Shown piece after piece: positions 8,725 to 18,061 of a DNA stretch of 64,000 nucleotides (positions are counted from its first letter, which is position 1; the number at the start of each line of letters is the position of its first letter). The notes beneath the pieces are model-generated. The model worked only from the letters and a program-made list of their open reading frames with translations, was not told where the DNA came from and made no database searches. The DNA comes from a virus. The DNA is taken from IMG/VR virus record IMGVR_UViG_3300037225_001477, positions 1-64,000 of that record. One strand, written 5' to 3'. A program made the translations under genes and the position numbers.

Positions 8725-8979
8725 TTATAGATTAAACTGAAGTCCTTTAGTGATAATACTACTATCCTCTTCTCTTGATTCTACTCCAAGCCCTGTTGAT
8801 TCTCCATAACAAAGAGCCCTTAAACAAAGATTCTTACAGTCATCTTCGTAGGTATCAAAATTTACAAACCCAGCAGAAATTACTTGAAACCCTAAAGTAG
8901 TATGAGGCATAAAAATAGGAATGAGAACAAAAGTGTCATTTTCATTCATTACATACTTCATTTTCATTTTCACTTGCAT
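8725..8979 (-). CDS. hypothetical protein
   Basis: 84 residues, ATG preceded by AAGGAGAAAAGAAA. Begins MQVKMKMKYVM. Contains 'DDCKNLCLRALCYGEST', three closely spaced cysteines. Function not recognised. Confidence 0.6.
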   Translation of the reverse strand: MQVKMKMKYVMNENDTFVLIPIFMPHTTLGFQVISAGFVNFDTYEDDCKNLCLRALCYGESTGLGVESREEDSSIITKGLQFNL

Positions 8980-8991
8980 TTTCTTTTCTCC

Positions 8992-9192
8992 TTATATCCA
9001 AACTTTTCTAACTATATGCCCAGGGTATTTTGTTTGTGCATTCTCAAGATTCCAAGCAATAAAATACCTCTTCTTTCCCTGAAGATAGACTTCATAGATT
9101 TTTTTATGTTCTTTGATGGCATATAAAACCCCTATAAAGTCTATCTTCATTTCTTTAGTAAATATTCTGTGAAACAGAAAGTGCAACATCAT
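8992..9192 (-). CDS. small basic hypothetical protein
   Basis: 66 residues, rich in Lys, Tyr and Phe. Start overlaps the stop of the AAA+ gene (GTATGATG) with GGAGTTGT upstream, so it is probably coupled. Confidence 0.55.
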   Translation of the reverse strand: MMLHFLFHRIFTKEMKIDFIGVLYAIKEHKKIYEVYLQGKKRYFIAWNLENAQTKYPGHIVRKVWI

Positions 9193-10100
9193 ACAACTCC
9201 ATTAAGTGCAGCTAACTTCCAGTGGCCATCAGTGCGCTTATCCTGATAATCCAGAAAGCAATCTATCGACACGTTGTAGAAGAGATTGAAGTCCACCCTG
9301 GGGAACGAGGCAAGATTAGAAGCGAAGAAGTTGTAAACCTCTATCCTCACCGAAAGGGGAATCTCCTTCATGAAGGTTCCAAACTTGCTCTTGATATAGT
9401 CTAGAACCTGCATCTTAGAGGTATTGAAACCCATGATTTTGCAGCGGGACTGAATAGCAGCGTCCAATCTACACTTGTTAGAGATGAAGATAATGGAGGA
9501 GGTGAACTCGAAGTTCTCAGGAAGCTTGTCTCCCTTCGTCCTCTTGGTTCCGTCCATCCAGGTAATAGTCCTTACAGGCTTGTTCTGGAGTGCTATCTTC
9601 AATACGTCTACCTGGGTTTGGGTCTTGAACACAGAGTCAAAGTCGTCAAATATCAGTACCTTACCTTCCCTGTTATTGTAGAGAATCTTAGCAAGTTCAT
9701 AGCTACCTTTAACTCCACCAGAGAAGTACTGATACTTGTCATTGGTCTTGGGAAGAAGCTTCTCCACTGTCAATGTCTTGCCTATTCCAGGCTCTCCATG
9801 AACGTAGAGAGCTTTAAGAATTCCGCTGTCCACTATCTTCACATACCTCTCCAAAAGGTCAAACTGCTCAGTGAGGCTCAGAAGGTTTTCCTTCTTGACG
9901 GGAGCTTCAGGAGCCTCGAAGGTATGGAGAAAAGAGACGTAGGACACTTCTTTCTTTCCAGTCATTTGAGCCCAATCCCGATAGAGATTGTAAGCGCTCA
10001 TTATAGAAGTGTCAGTAAAGTCCACATGGGAGTTGGCAATTTTGAACTGCTCAACAGCCTCAGATACAAAAGGCTTCCTACCCATTCCAACAGTATTCAT
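9189..10100 (-). CDS. AAA+ ATPase
   Basis: 303 residues. Walker A GEPGIGKT, Walker B VLIFDDFD, sensor-1 'SIIFISN' and a following 'QSRC' arginine place it in AAA+. The N-terminal 85 residues are unassigned. Start at ATG 10100 is fixed by AAGGAGAGTGT. The gene has its own sigma70-type promoter and is clearly more GC-rich than its neighbours, like the next gene. Role may be a loader or remodeller; T4 does not give a direct counterpart that I can name. Confidence 0.8.
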   Translation of the reverse strand: MNTVGMGRKPFVSEAVEQFKIANSHVDFTDTSIMSAYNLYRDWAQMTGKKEVSYVSFLHTFEAPEAPVKKENLLSLTEQFDLLERYVKIVDSGILKALYVHGEPGIGKTLTVEKLLPKTNDKYQYFSGGVKGSYELAKILYNNREGKVLIFDDFDSVFKTQTQVDVLKIALQNKPVRTITWMDGTKRTKGDKLPENFEFTSSIIFISNKCRLDAAIQSRCKIMGFNTSKMQVLDYIKSKFGTFMKEIPLSVRIEVYNFFASNLASFPRVDFNLFYNVSIDCFLDYQDKRTDGHWKLAALNGVV

Positions 10101-10127
10101 ACACTCTCCTTCATCTAAGCTAATAAT

Positions 10128-10156
10128 AATATACATCTTATTAGGAAGGGTGTCAA
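10128..10156 (-). promoter_or_regulatory. sigma70-type promoter for the AAA+ gene
   Basis: TTGACA (10151-10156), 17 nt spacer, TATATT (10128-10133) on the minus strand, just upstream of ATG 10100. Confidence 0.75.
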
Positions 10157-10174
10157 TATAATTCGTATTATTTT

Positions 10175-10351
10175 TTATTGTTTCACGACGATTTTAAATC
10201 TCCTTGACATAATAAGAAAAAAGGGATTAATATACCCTCGTTCTATCAATTCATCCAGTTTATTATTTTCCTGTTTGGTGATCATAAGAGGATAATGACT
10301 ATCAACAGCTTCATATATCTTGTCTTTGAATTTTTTGTCTTCTGTTGTCAT
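10175..10351 (-). CDS. small hypothetical protein (58 aa)
   Basis: ATG 10351 preceded by AAGGAGAATAAT. The frame reads MTTEDKKFKDKIYEAVDSHY at its start, ends in a basic tail, and fills the gap between the terminator of the DUF932-like gene and the AAA+ promoter. Confidence 0.6.
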   Translation of the reverse strand: MTTEDKKFKDKIYEAVDSHYPLMITKQENNKLDELIERGYINPFFLIMSRRFKIVVKQ

Positions 10352-10363
10352 ATTATTCTCCTT

Positions 10364-10392
10364 AAAAAATAGGGGAAGTTTCCTCCCCCTTT
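10364..10392 (-). terminator. intrinsic terminator after DUF932-like gene
   Basis: Minus strand GGGGGAGGAAACTTCCCC hairpin followed by TATTTTTT. Confidence 0.75.
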
Positions 10393-10401
10393 ATACTTAC
10401 T

Positions 10402-11325
10402 TTACCTTACGTTGAAGGCTCTGGCGATCCTGCGGTCCAGAACGTCCTGCTCCACAGCGGAGGTAATCTGATGGGTGGAAACATCGGTAGCGACGTTGTA
10501 GACTGCCCAACCGGAAGCATTTGTTTTGATGCTCTCAATTTCCAGCACTTCCCTCTTCTCGCCCTCTACCAGGGGCCTTCTAACGCTCTTGATGGTGGCA
10601 TAGGGTGTCATTTTCTCAATAACAGCGAGCTTAAATTTGGCAGGGAAATCGCCATTGATGAGGTTCTGAAGATAGTTGATGCCCTTCTCCTGATTCAGGC
10701 GAGCGTAGACCTTCTCCACGAGGGAACTGTTCTCTTGGATTCGCTCGAAGAGAACATTCTTGATTTTCTCAAGGTCGAATTCCTGATTGTGGCGATAGAA
10801 CAGGGAAGTCTCGGAAACGAGAAGAGCCATGCCATTGGTGCAGCGGAGGCGAGCGCATCCGTACCCAAATCCGAGGCGTTCCGTCTTGTTGTAGGAGTTC
10901 CGGGCCTTGACGAAGGGAACCAAAACTTCCTCATCGAGGAAATTGTGACCACCAATGTCAAGAGCGGTGGAAGGAATTCCAAGGTTCTTCGCAGGGTTGA
11001 AAGACAGGTCGGGGAAGTAGATTGTCTGGAAGAAACGGGCTCCCTTGGTTCCAACCCGAATATCCTTGGGATCAGAGGTGAACTTGATGCCAATGTCGGT
11101 GAAGAGGTTCTGGATAGTGTCGCTAACTTCTTTGTGGGTAACGACTTTGTAACCCTCGGAAATCCTGCCCAGGGTGTCCTTCGTGTTCATATTGACGATA
11201 GCACGGAGACCATCATCAGTACCATCTTCTCTGATATACTTCTGGGTTTCAACGGGGAAGAAAGCATCCATGTGGGCGCTCTTGTCCGTCCTGGTGTGCA
11301 TCGGAATGTGAATTGTCGTATTCAT
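10402..11325 (-). CDS. DUF932-like phage/plasmid protein
   Basis: 307 residues. 'LGRISEGYKVVTHKEVSD', 'GARFFQTIYFP', 'RLGFGYGCARLRCTNGM' and the C-terminal 'ASGWAVYNVATDVSTH' are the landmarks of the DUF932 (phage/plasmid-like TIGR03299) family, whose function is unknown. It stands alone between a strong promoter and a terminator. GC content and codon use are higher than neighbours, consistent with high expression. Confidence 0.8.
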   Translation of the reverse strand: MNTTIHIPMHTRTDKSAHMDAFFPVETQKYIREDGTDDGLRAIVNMNTKDTLGRISEGYKVVTHKEVSDTIQNLFTDIGIKFTSDPKDIRVGTKGARFFQTIYFPDLSFNPAKNLGIPSTALDIGGHNFLDEEVLVPFVKARNSYNKTERLGFGYGCARLRCTNGMALLVSETSLFYRHNQEFDLEKIKNVLFERIQENSSLVEKVYARLNQEKGINYLQNLINGDFPAKFKLAVIEKMTPYATIKSVRRPLVEGEKREVLEIESIKTNASGWAVYNVATDVSTHQITSAVEQDVLDRRIARAFNVR

Positions 11326-11369
11326 ATTAGCTCCTTTGACTGTTTAGGTTGTCAACCTCTCTTAATTAG

Positions 11370-11398
11370 AATATACTACTCTTTTATTATTATGTCAA
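11370..11398 (-). promoter_or_regulatory. sigma70-type promoter for DUF932-like gene
   Basis: TTGACA at 11393-11398, spacer of 17 nt ending GTAG, TATATT at 11370-11375. Confidence 0.8.
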
Positions 11399-11410
11399 GC
11401 ATTATTTTTA

Positions 11411-11662
11411 TTATTTTTTAAAATCAGATTTTTTATATCCAGTAATCATTGCTTCTTCTAGTAGATACACCACGAGGTTAGCTAAAGGTGATTCATTATC
11501 TATCGCTAAAGTAGCTCTAAGTTCACTCATAGCCTCTAAATAGAGCTTTTTAGGAAATCCTAAATAAGAACTCCTCTTTATGATGATACAATCACAATCA
11601 TCCTCTAATTCAGAAAGGTTCATATTTTGAATAAAATTTTCCTTTCTTTCTTTTAACGTCAT
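11411..11662 (-). CDS. hypothetical protein
   Basis: 83 residues, ATG preceded by AAAGGAGAATACT. Begins MTLKERKENF and contains 'LEDDCDCIII'. Not recognised. Confidence 0.6.
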   Translation of the reverse strand: MTLKERKENFIQNMNLSELEDDCDCIIIKRSSYLGFPKKLYLEAMSELRATLAIDNESPLANLVVYLLEEAMITGYKKSDFKK

Positions 11663-11673
11663 AGTATTCTCCT

Positions 11674-11892
11674 TTAGTATTTCAAATTCCTTACATACCG
11701 CTCATTATTATAGTTAGCTTTTCTTTTCCTGCCCATAGAATAGCTATTTTCATACTTGAATGCCCCTGCTATGTATGCACGTAGTTCTATTCCATCCCAT
11801 TCCTCAGGGAACTTTTCTATTTCACTAAGGAATGTGTTCCTCATGCTATTGAGGAAATTATTAATAAATAGTTCTTTGTCTTTAACAGTCAT
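11674..11892 (-). CDS. hypothetical protein
   Basis: 72 residues, ATG 11892 after AAGGAGTTGAAT; the in-frame ATG at 11910 lies inside the rtcB end and lacks spacing. 'LFINNFLNSMRNTFLSEIEKF' is helical; the C-terminus is basic. Similar in layout to the preceding gene product. Confidence 0.6.
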   Translation of the reverse strand: MTVKDKELFINNFLNSMRNTFLSEIEKFPEEWDGIELRAYIAGAFKYENSYSMGRKRKANYNNERYVRNLKY

Positions 11893-11902
11893 ATTCAACT
11901 CC

Positions 11903-13042
11903 TTATTCATTCGCCTTGAAGCTATATACAGGCTTTAAAGTATACTTTATATCTACAGTATCCCCTATCAAATCCTGTATTTCCTCATAAGGCTTATAAG
12001 CCATTGGGGATTCATCAATAGTATCCTTAGAAACGCATGAAGTCCATATTCCCTTCATTGAATCCTCAAAGTCAGATAATTGTAATGATTTCTTTGCTAC
12101 CTGCCTACCCATGATACGACCAGCACCATGAGGAGCACTGAAATTCCAGTCTGGATTGCCCTTTCCCGTGCCTATAATCAATCCATCTCGCATATTCCAA
12201 GGAATAATCACAGGCTCATTTAGCATAGCTGATATTGCTCCCTTACGGATAATTTCATGGTCAAGATCAATATAGTTATGGACAGACTCAACAGAACGAC
12301 CATCACCATAGACTAAATCCATCTTCTCTTGAATCTGCTGTAATATATACTCTCGATTCTTATGAGCATAAATTTGAGCTATCATCATATCTGTCAAGTA
12401 TCCTTGATAGTCCTCATCCTTTAAATACTCCAACCCATTCATGGTACCTTCAGTACCATGAGTTTTAGCCTTCGCTATAGATTGCCAGTAATTGGCAATC
12501 TTCAAACCAAAGTTACGAGAGCCTGAATGAACAGTAAGCCAGAGTAGGCCATCTTGATCCTTATCTACCTCACAAAAATGGTTGCCTCCCCCACTCGATC
12601 CTAGTGAAGCCATAACTCGATTAAAATCCTGATCTTGCTTCTCACATATTTTTCTGACATCATCATAGATGGAAGATTTCTTAAAATCTTTTTGAATCCA
12701 TTCACCACCAGATTGAGAAGTATGTACATTGTGACCTGAAGGTACATAGGTATGAATGATGTCATCAAGTTTCTGGAAATCTATATCCTTTTTTCCTATA
12801 CATATAGAAGTGATTCCACACCCAATATCAACACCTATTAAATTTACTATTATTTTATTTGTAAGAGTTGCAGTATACCCTATGACACACCCTGCTCCTG
12901 CATGAACATCTGGCATAATACGAATTTTACTTCCAATAGAAACCTCATTATTTAGAAGAGCATAAATTTGAGATAAAGCTGACTGTTCCACATTATCATT
13001 ATAAATGATAGCAGAATTGTATTTTCCACGAATTTCTAACAT
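11903..13042 (-). CDS. rtcB: RNA-splicing ligase RtcB
   Basis: 379 residues. RtcB joins RNA 2',3'-cyclic phosphate or 3'-phosphate ends to 5'-OH ends, using GTP and Mn2+. Visible signatures are 'MPDVHAGAGCVIG', the metal/catalytic region 'GVDIGCGI', 'GSSGGGNHFCEV', 'VHSGSRNFG' and the guanylylation-site region 'APHGAGRIMGR'. In archaea and animals it joins tRNA exons; bacterial copies act in RNA repair. Here it lies beside a homing endonuclease (7 bp overlap). With four intron-bearing tRNAs and a permuted tRNA in this window, tRNA exon joining is the attractive role (inference). Confidence 0.93.
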   Translation of the reverse strand: MLEIRGKYNSAIIYNDNVEQSALSQIYALLNNEVSIGSKIRIMPDVHAGAGCVIGYTATLTNKIIVNLIGVDIGCGITSICIGKKDIDFQKLDDIIHTYVPSGHNVHTSQSGGEWIQKDFKKSSIYDDVRKICEKQDQDFNRVMASLGSSGGGNHFCEVDKDQDGLLWLTVHSGSRNFGLKIANYWQSIAKAKTHGTEGTMNGLEYLKDEDYQGYLTDMMIAQIYAHKNREYILQQIQEKMDLVYGDGRSVESVHNYIDLDHEIIRKGAISAMLNEPVIIPWNMRDGLIIGTGKGNPDWNFSAPHGAGRIMGRQVAKKSLQLSDFEDSMKGIWTSCVSKDTIDESPMAYKPYEEIQDLIGDTVDIKYTLKPVYSFKANE

Positions 13043-13779
13043 AATAAACTCCTAATATAGGACAAAGTATTTTCTTTATCCTTTTTATATTTCTCACTCC
13101 ATATAATAATAACAGTATACCCTAGTTCTGTCAAGACCTTTTCTCTTATTTTATCTTTGCTCCAAATATCTTTAGCCTTTACATTATGGTGAACAACATC
13201 TTCTTCTTGGTAACGATCAGAGTGAGCGTGCCAATATTCACCATATAATTCTATTATTATTTTTTTACTTTCAATGTAGATATCTGGTAAATACCATTTT
13301 TCAGTAGTTTTAATAGTATAGTGTTCTTGTGCTTCTGAACAAAATTGTTGTATATCATATAATAGAGATTTTTCTATTTTACTGCTATTGTAAGAAGAAT
13401 GCTCATTATAGGAAATACTCCCAGACTTCCAAGATTCTTTCATAGCCTCTCTTCTTATATCTAACTGCTCTGGGTTATCTCTATACCATTGAGTTATTCT
13501 TTCACTTTGCTCTTTTTTAAAACCCTCTCTTCGAGGTTTAGAGATAGCTTTTATTACTTTTTCCCTATACCCCTTATCTTTCCATAAATCTTTAGATATT
13601 TCTTTTAATTTTATTTTTGTAGCTTCAATAGTTTTCTTATCATGATGCTTACCATAGAAAGGATTATTTTTTCCTGTTCGATCTCTATGGAGAGAACACT
13701 TTCCACCTTTATTACTATCTATTATTTGCTTTCCACAAATAGAACAGGTTTTCCCTAACTTATATGACTTATTGTTCAT
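13036..13779 (-). CDS. homing endonuclease, NUMOD3 plus Vsr-like nuclease
   Basis: 247 residues. The N-terminus has a CSIC...C zinc-knuckle-like pattern and NUMOD3 motif 'GKNNPFYGKHHDKKT'. The C-terminus has a Vsr/EDxHD-type core: 'WYLPDIYIESKKIIIELYG', 'EYWHAHSDRY' and 'KVLTELGYTVIIIWS'. The last 7 bp overlap rtcB. It starts without a Shine-Dalgarno sequence behind the ACTAATTAT motif. Probably a mobile element adjacent to its target gene, rtcB. Confidence 0.85.
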   Translation of the reverse strand: MNNKSYKLGKTCSICGKQIIDSNKGGKCSLHRDRTGKNNPFYGKHHDKKTIEATKIKLKEISKDLWKDKGYREKVIKAISKPRREGFKKEQSERITQWYRDNPEQLDIRREAMKESWKSGSISYNEHSSYNSSKIEKSLLYDIQQFCSEAQEHYTIKTTEKWYLPDIYIESKKIIIELYGEYWHAHSDRYQEEDVVHHNVKAKDIWSKDKIREKVLTELGYTVIIIWSEKYKKDKENTLSYIRSLLC

Positions 13780-13790
13780 AGATAATTAGT
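13780..13790 (-). promoter_or_regulatory. late-type motif, 11 nt before ATG 13779
   Basis: Minus strand ACTAATTATCT immediately precedes ATG of the Vsr-like endonuclease. Confidence 0.5.
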
Positions 13791-13825
13791 GGTTTCCACC
13801 TTCCAGAGTTTCTAACCAATACAAA

Positions 13826-13861
13826 TAAAAAAGGAGGGTGTTTAACCCTCCCTTTATTTTT
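13826..13861 (-). terminator. intrinsic terminator after the acidic protein gene
   Basis: Minus strand GGAGGG...CCCTCC stem (AAGGGAGGGTTAAACACCCT) followed by CCTTTTTT. Ends transcription of the 13877 gene. Confidence 0.8.
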
Positions 13862-13876
13862 ACATAGTATTTTTAT

Positions 13877-15286
13877 TTATTCTGATAGATGAGAATAGTC
13901 TCCATTCATCAGTTTTTTAAAATCCAGTTCTTCATCCAACACACTTACTTTTCCATCCGGTTTTACTATTGCTGACTCTTGCTGTCTACGAGCTACACGA
14001 GCCCTCTTAACTGCCTCTAAGCGGGCCTTTGTGGTAGTAGTGCTCTCACCTGCCCGAGCTGTCTTAGCCATCGTCATTACAGTAGTATCTGATACCGGGT
14101 TAGCATCCTGTTTAGACTGCTTTCCAGGGTTTCCCATTCCTACCATTTCTGGTTGTGCTGGGTAATCCTTTGGGTCTAAAGGAGAAATGGGTGTTACCTG
14201 TCCAAACAAATCCTCTTTATTAAAATCTTGAGAATCCTTTCCAGGATCATTTTGACCATCCTCAGCCCCTACCTCTTCCTCATTTAAATACGTACTCTGA
14301 AGCCACTTCTTGAAGGATTCTACAGTAGGAGCAGCAAGCTTATTTACTTTACCACCACCAGTCTGTCCCTTAGAATCTGACCCAGGCTCATAAGGTGATT
14401 TAGAATCAGTAACAGTGTATTGATCACCTGTAGCAGCACGAGCTACAACAGCATACTTAGTATCACCAGTTACTGGTTTGAAGTTCATTCCTGCTAATCC
14501 ACCATTCTGACCTTTAGTTACAACATAATCACCAGTGAAGAGTTCTTTTAATTCTGATTCAGCAAAGTCCTTCATTTTCAATAATTTTCTAACATAGTTA
14601 GCTTTCTCTTTCTTTGACTTTGCACTCTCTTTCATTACTCTTTTACGTGGAGCAGCTTCAGGGAATTCAACATCGTCGTCCTCAGGTTCAACTTGGCCCA
14701 TAGGAGGAGGCTCTGTATTGAGTCCTTGTCCACCTTCATCACCAAATTCCTCATCACCAAATTCATCCCCTTCCATCCCCTCTTCGGGCTCTTCTGGAAC
14801 TAATTTGAATCTCTGTCCTTGGATTTCAACGGTAACCTCATCAGCTACTTCGTCGCCACCTTCGCCTTCGCCTTCCATTCCCTCTTCATCTCCGAATTCA
14901 TCATCCATGGGCTCTTCCATCTCTGGGGGAACATCATCATCTATGCCCTCTCCACCCATGCCCTCTCCCTCAAGATTGTCCATTCCCTCTTCATCTTCAA
15001 ACTCTCTCATTCTTCGTTCTTTTACTGAGAGGTCTTTAGTATCAGCAGCGCCTTTCTTTGGCTTTGAAACTTCTTGATTATCACCGCCATTGGCACCAAG
15101 TTTATCAAAACGAGCTTCGCCTTTCTTAGCATATAATGTCTTTACATCGGGGCCATTTCTACCATCATATCCTGGCTTTAATCTTTTAGGATCATAAGCC
15201 TCTTCCAATTTACTACCATCGTGAAGAGACTCTTCGTTCTCATTCATCCACCATAAATGTTCTCTCTTTCTTTCTTCAATTCTCAT
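13877..15286 (-). CDS. acidic, probable virion-associated protein
   Basis: 469 residues. Residues 90-210 are an acidic low-complexity stretch rich in Glu, Asp and Gly; there is a basic patch 'RKRVMKESAKSKKEK' near 220 and a possible small beta domain 'LKELFTGDYVVTKGQNGGL' after it. A LEEA sequence near residue 32 resembles a T4-type prohead protease site. Its place beside terL and its composition suggest a head or scaffold component (inference). ATG 15286 is preceded by ATGGAGGATTTT. Confidence 0.6.
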   Translation of the reverse strand: MRIEERKREHLWWMNENEESLHDGSKLEEAYDPKRLKPGYDGRNGPDVKTLYAKKGEARFDKLGANGGDNQEVSKPKKGAADTKDLSVKERRMREFEDEEGMDNLEGEGMGGEGIDDDVPPEMEEPMDDEFGDEEGMEGEGEGGDEVADEVTVEIQGQRFKLVPEEPEEGMEGDEFGDEEFGDEGGQGLNTEPPPMGQVEPEDDDVEFPEAAPRKRVMKESAKSKKEKANYVRKLLKMKDFAESELKELFTGDYVVTKGQNGGLAGMNFKPVTGDTKYAVVARAATGDQYTVTDSKSPYEPGSDSKGQTGGGKVNKLAAPTVESFKKWLQSTYLNEEEVGAEDGQNDPGKDSQDFNKEDLFGQVTPISPLDPKDYPAQPEMVGMGNPGKQSKQDANPVSDTTVMTMAKTARAGESTTTTKARLEAVKRARVARRQQESAIVKPDGKVSVLDEELDFKKLMNGDYSHLSE

Positions 15287-15428
15287 AAAATCCTCCATTT
15301 GATTTTATTGTAATAGGTAATACAAAGCCTTTAGCCTATATTCAGTGCTATTAGTCCTATTATTTACAATAGGATAAGCTTATACATATGAAATCCCCTA
15401 TTCAACTAAATAATTAGTTATTAAGGAG

Positions 15429-15437
15429 ACTAATAAG
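15429..15437 (+). promoter_or_regulatory. late-type motif before nuclease/terL operon
   Basis: ACTAATAAG sits 9 nt before TTG 15438, overlapping the ribosome-binding region; another copy AATTAGTTATTAAGG lies just upstream. Confidence 0.4.
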
Positions 15438-15959
15438 TTGGAAGTTAATAGTAATGTTATTAAATGTGCTTTAATGAGTTTTTATAGATTTAAAAAAGGG
15501 TATTTATGTTGTTCTGAATTAAGTTACTCTCAGGGAATAGCAGATGTTATCGCTATTAATGATATTACAGGAGAAGTCATAGAGATAGAAATAAAGATAT
15601 CAAAGTCAGATCTATTGAATGAAAGTAAGCATAAGAAAGAAAAGCATCAAAAATTTGTAGAAGCAGCACTTTATGATGAAACTTCAGACCCAATAATATG
15701 CCCTAATAAATTTTATTTTGCTGTTCCATCTTACCTTATTGATGATACTAAAGAATATTGTTTAGCAACAAACAAAGATTATGGAGTATTAGAGTTTGAT
15801 TGTAACCATTATTATAAATTACCGGAATATTCAATATTCTATCGTAGACAAGCGCATAAATTACATACTGCTGAAGTAGGTTGTTATTTCAAGCCTAATT
15901 TAATTAAACGTATATGTAATGATAATATTGTATTTTATAGAGATGAATATTGGAAATGA
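15438..15959 (+). CDS. nuclease-like protein (PD-(D/E)xK, MmcB-like)
   Basis: 173 residues from TTG 15438 (AAGGAG 9 nt upstream). 'GIADVIAINDITGEVIEIEI' then 'KISKSDLL' fits the D...ExK core of the restriction-like fold seen in MmcB-type DNA repair proteins. Active residues would be Asp in ADV, Glu in EIEIK and its Lys. It is coupled to terL by an ATGA overlap, so a packaging-related or DNA-end role is possible. Confidence 0.5.
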   Translation: MEVNSNVIKCALMSFYRFKKGYLCCSELSYSQGIADVIAINDITGEVIEIEIKISKSDLLNESKHKKEKHQKFVEAALYDETSDPIICPNKFYFAVPSYLIDDTKEYCLATNKDYGVLEFDCNHYYKLPEYSIFYRRQAHKLHTAEVGCYFKPNLIKRICNDNIVFYRDEYWK

Positions 15960-18049
15960 ATACAAATTTAATAGATATAAATAAACAAGAGAATTTAAAT
16001 GACATTCTTTTTGATGTATTAGAAGGGGATACTGAGCTTATAGATATGTTTGATGTTTATAATCAATTAGATATCAGTAAGATACAGACAGCTTTAGACT
16101 CAATAATAAGTAATGATAATTTAAATGCTAAAGCCAAATTGGATTTATTAAATAATAGTTGGAGAGTAAATTATAGATTAAAACCCCCTACACCAGAGGA
16201 ATTTCTAACTGCTAAGTATCTAGGACCTGTCGCTGAATCCATTTATCCACGAGTACGAAAATGGTTTATTGAATTCATGAACGACAAGGAACCCTATAGA
16301 GATGCTGTTTTATATACCTACATTGGTTCAGGCAAAACTACATTATCAGTATTGATAAATCTCTATATGACTGTTCATTTAGCATTAATGCGGGACCCAA
16401 AGAAATATTTTGGAATTATGTCTTCAGAGACATTGAGCTTTGTATTATGTTCTTATAATTTACGTAAAACATCAGAATTATTGTTATCCCCTTTCATAAA
16501 TATGCTTGAAGGCTCTACCTTCTTTTGTAAGGTACGAACTAGAGAGGATATGATAAAAAGAGAACGGGATTATCAACGGGAGAAGAAAATAGATACTCTA
16601 TATTGGACTACAGCCTCCCGGTATGGTGTATCTGCTTTACAATTCTCTAATAATCTTCACTATAAGTTAGCTTCAAATCCTGTTACTATACTAGGGCTGA
16701 CTATTATATGTGGTACTATGTCAGAGATAACATTTTTCCGACAAGCAGGAAAGAGTGATGAGTTTGTTATGCGACTTTTTAATGATATGAAGCGTCGTGT
16801 TGATTCTCGTTTGATGGGAAACTACTGGGGTAGAACTATTTTAGACTCTTCACCTAATGATTTGGAATCCCCTATTGATACTTATTGTATGTTTGATGCA
16901 CCTAATAGCCCTAAAAATTTTATTATAAAAGGGGCTAAATGGGAATGGCAACCAGAAGAATTTTCTAATCTAGAACATACATTTCCTGTATTCAAAGGAG
17001 GATCGGGAAAACCCCCCACTATTCTCAATAATATTCAAGGATATGATGAAAGTGATATTATTAGGGTTCCCTATGGAACTATTAGTGACCCTAATGGTAT
17101 GTATCAATTATTCCATGATGATTTACATAAATCATTAAAGGACTTTGCTGGCATACCACAAGGAAATTTGGATAAATTATTCTATGATTATGATAAAATA
17201 AATAATTGCTTTGTACCACAGATGAAATCTATAGAACATTGTCTTCATGTTGATGCTCGTATGGAACCTCATGAACTGATATGGAAAGTCATACGGGATA
17301 CTCTTTTTGAGAAAGCAGGATTTGGTTATCATTTTTACTATAAACCGGGGATTCCTCGGGTGTTTCATATTGACCAATCAGTATCTAATGATATGTCTGC
17401 CATAGCTTTTGTACATGTGGAAAGAAAGAAAACTGATAAAGCATTAGATATAGAACATGATATCATGTATATAGTAGACTTTGTTTTACCTATACATCCT
17501 TTCGGAGGAAGAATCAATCTAGATGCTATTAAAGAATTCATATTCGATGTATTTACTAAAGGACAAATGCCAATAATAATGGGTTCATACGATACTTTTC
17601 AGTCCGAAGCAGCATTACAGCACCTAGAGAGAGCGGAAATTGAAATGGACCATATATCCGTAGATGAAACTATGGACCCCTACCTATTTCTAGCGCAACA
17701 AATAGAACAGGGGAATTTGAAGATGGGACGAAATGTATTCATAAAAAATAATCTAAAGTCATTGAGAATCACACAGCGTCCTCGGAGTAAAACTCTCACT
17801 ATAAATCATACTATGGGTGATTCCCCCAATCCTGCTACTGCGGATTATGCCTGGGATACCTCTGTACTAGGTATAAATGCCAAGGACTGTAGTGATGCTG
17901 TTGCTGGTGCTGTTTATCTTGCTCATAAGTATTTAGCCACTGATGGACAATCATTATTACAGATTTGGGATGAAAATAAAGTAATCCTAACTAACGATGA
18001 TATAAAGAAAAACACCGAAGACTTGATTAGAAAATTAGGGTTTCAGTAA
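15956..18049 (+). CDS. terL: terminase large subunit
   Basis: 697 residues. The N-terminal ATPase has 'YIGSGKTTLSV' (Walker A-like) near residue 120 and an aromatic-rich region 'AKYLGPVAESIYPR' upstream. The C-terminal RNase H-like nuclease has 'FHIDQSVSNDMSAIAF' (first Asp), 'GSYDTFQS' (second Asp) and 'KDCSDAVAGAVYLA' (third Asp). These are the landmarks of DNA packaging motors. ATG 15956 overlaps the preceding TGA; the TTG at 15950 is less likely. Confidence 0.9.
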   Translation: MNTNLIDINKQENLNDILFDVLEGDTELIDMFDVYNQLDISKIQTALDSIISNDNLNAKAKLDLLNNSWRVNYRLKPPTPEEFLTAKYLGPVAESIYPRVRKWFIEFMNDKEPYRDAVLYTYIGSGKTTLSVLINLYMTVHLALMRDPKKYFGIMSSETLSFVLCSYNLRKTSELLLSPFINMLEGSTFFCKVRTREDMIKRERDYQREKKIDTLYWTTASRYGVSALQFSNNLHYKLASNPVTILGLTIICGTMSEITFFRQAGKSDEFVMRLFNDMKRRVDSRLMGNYWGRTILDSSPNDLESPIDTYCMFDAPNSPKNFIIKGAKWEWQPEEFSNLEHTFPVFKGGSGKPPTILNNIQGYDESDIIRVPYGTISDPNGMYQLFHDDLHKSLKDFAGIPQGNLDKLFYDYDKINNCFVPQMKSIEHCLHVDARMEPHELIWKVIRDTLFEKAGFGYHFYYKPGIPRVFHIDQSVSNDMSAIAFVHVERKKTDKALDIEHDIMYIVDFVLPIHPFGGRINLDAIKEFIFDVFTKGQMPIIMGSYDTFQSEAALQHLERAEIEMDHISVDETMDPYLFLAQQIEQGNLKMGRNVFIKNNLKSLRITQRPRSKTLTINHTMGDSPNPATADYAWDTSVLGINAKDCSDAVAGAVYLAHKYLATDGQSLLQIWDENKVILTNDDIKKNTEDLIRKLGFQ

Positions 18050-18050
18050 G

Positions 18051-18061
18051 ACTAATTATAT
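18051..18061 (+). promoter_or_regulatory. late-type motif, 11 nt before ATG 18062
   Basis: ACTAATTATAT lies directly before the start codon; there is no Shine-Dalgarno sequence. Confidence 0.5.

Noticed and set aside
9618-10118. Plus-strand frame opposite the AAA+ gene.
   Set aside because: No binding site, and the minus strand encodes clear Walker motifs.
10471-11421. 316-codon plus-strand frame opposite the DUF932-like gene.
   Set aside because: The minus frame has family motifs, promoter and terminator; the plus frame is an effect of higher GC content.
14718-15077. Ser/Pro-rich plus-strand frame.
   Set aside because: It is the complement of the acidic repeat region of the 13877 gene; no ribosome binding site.
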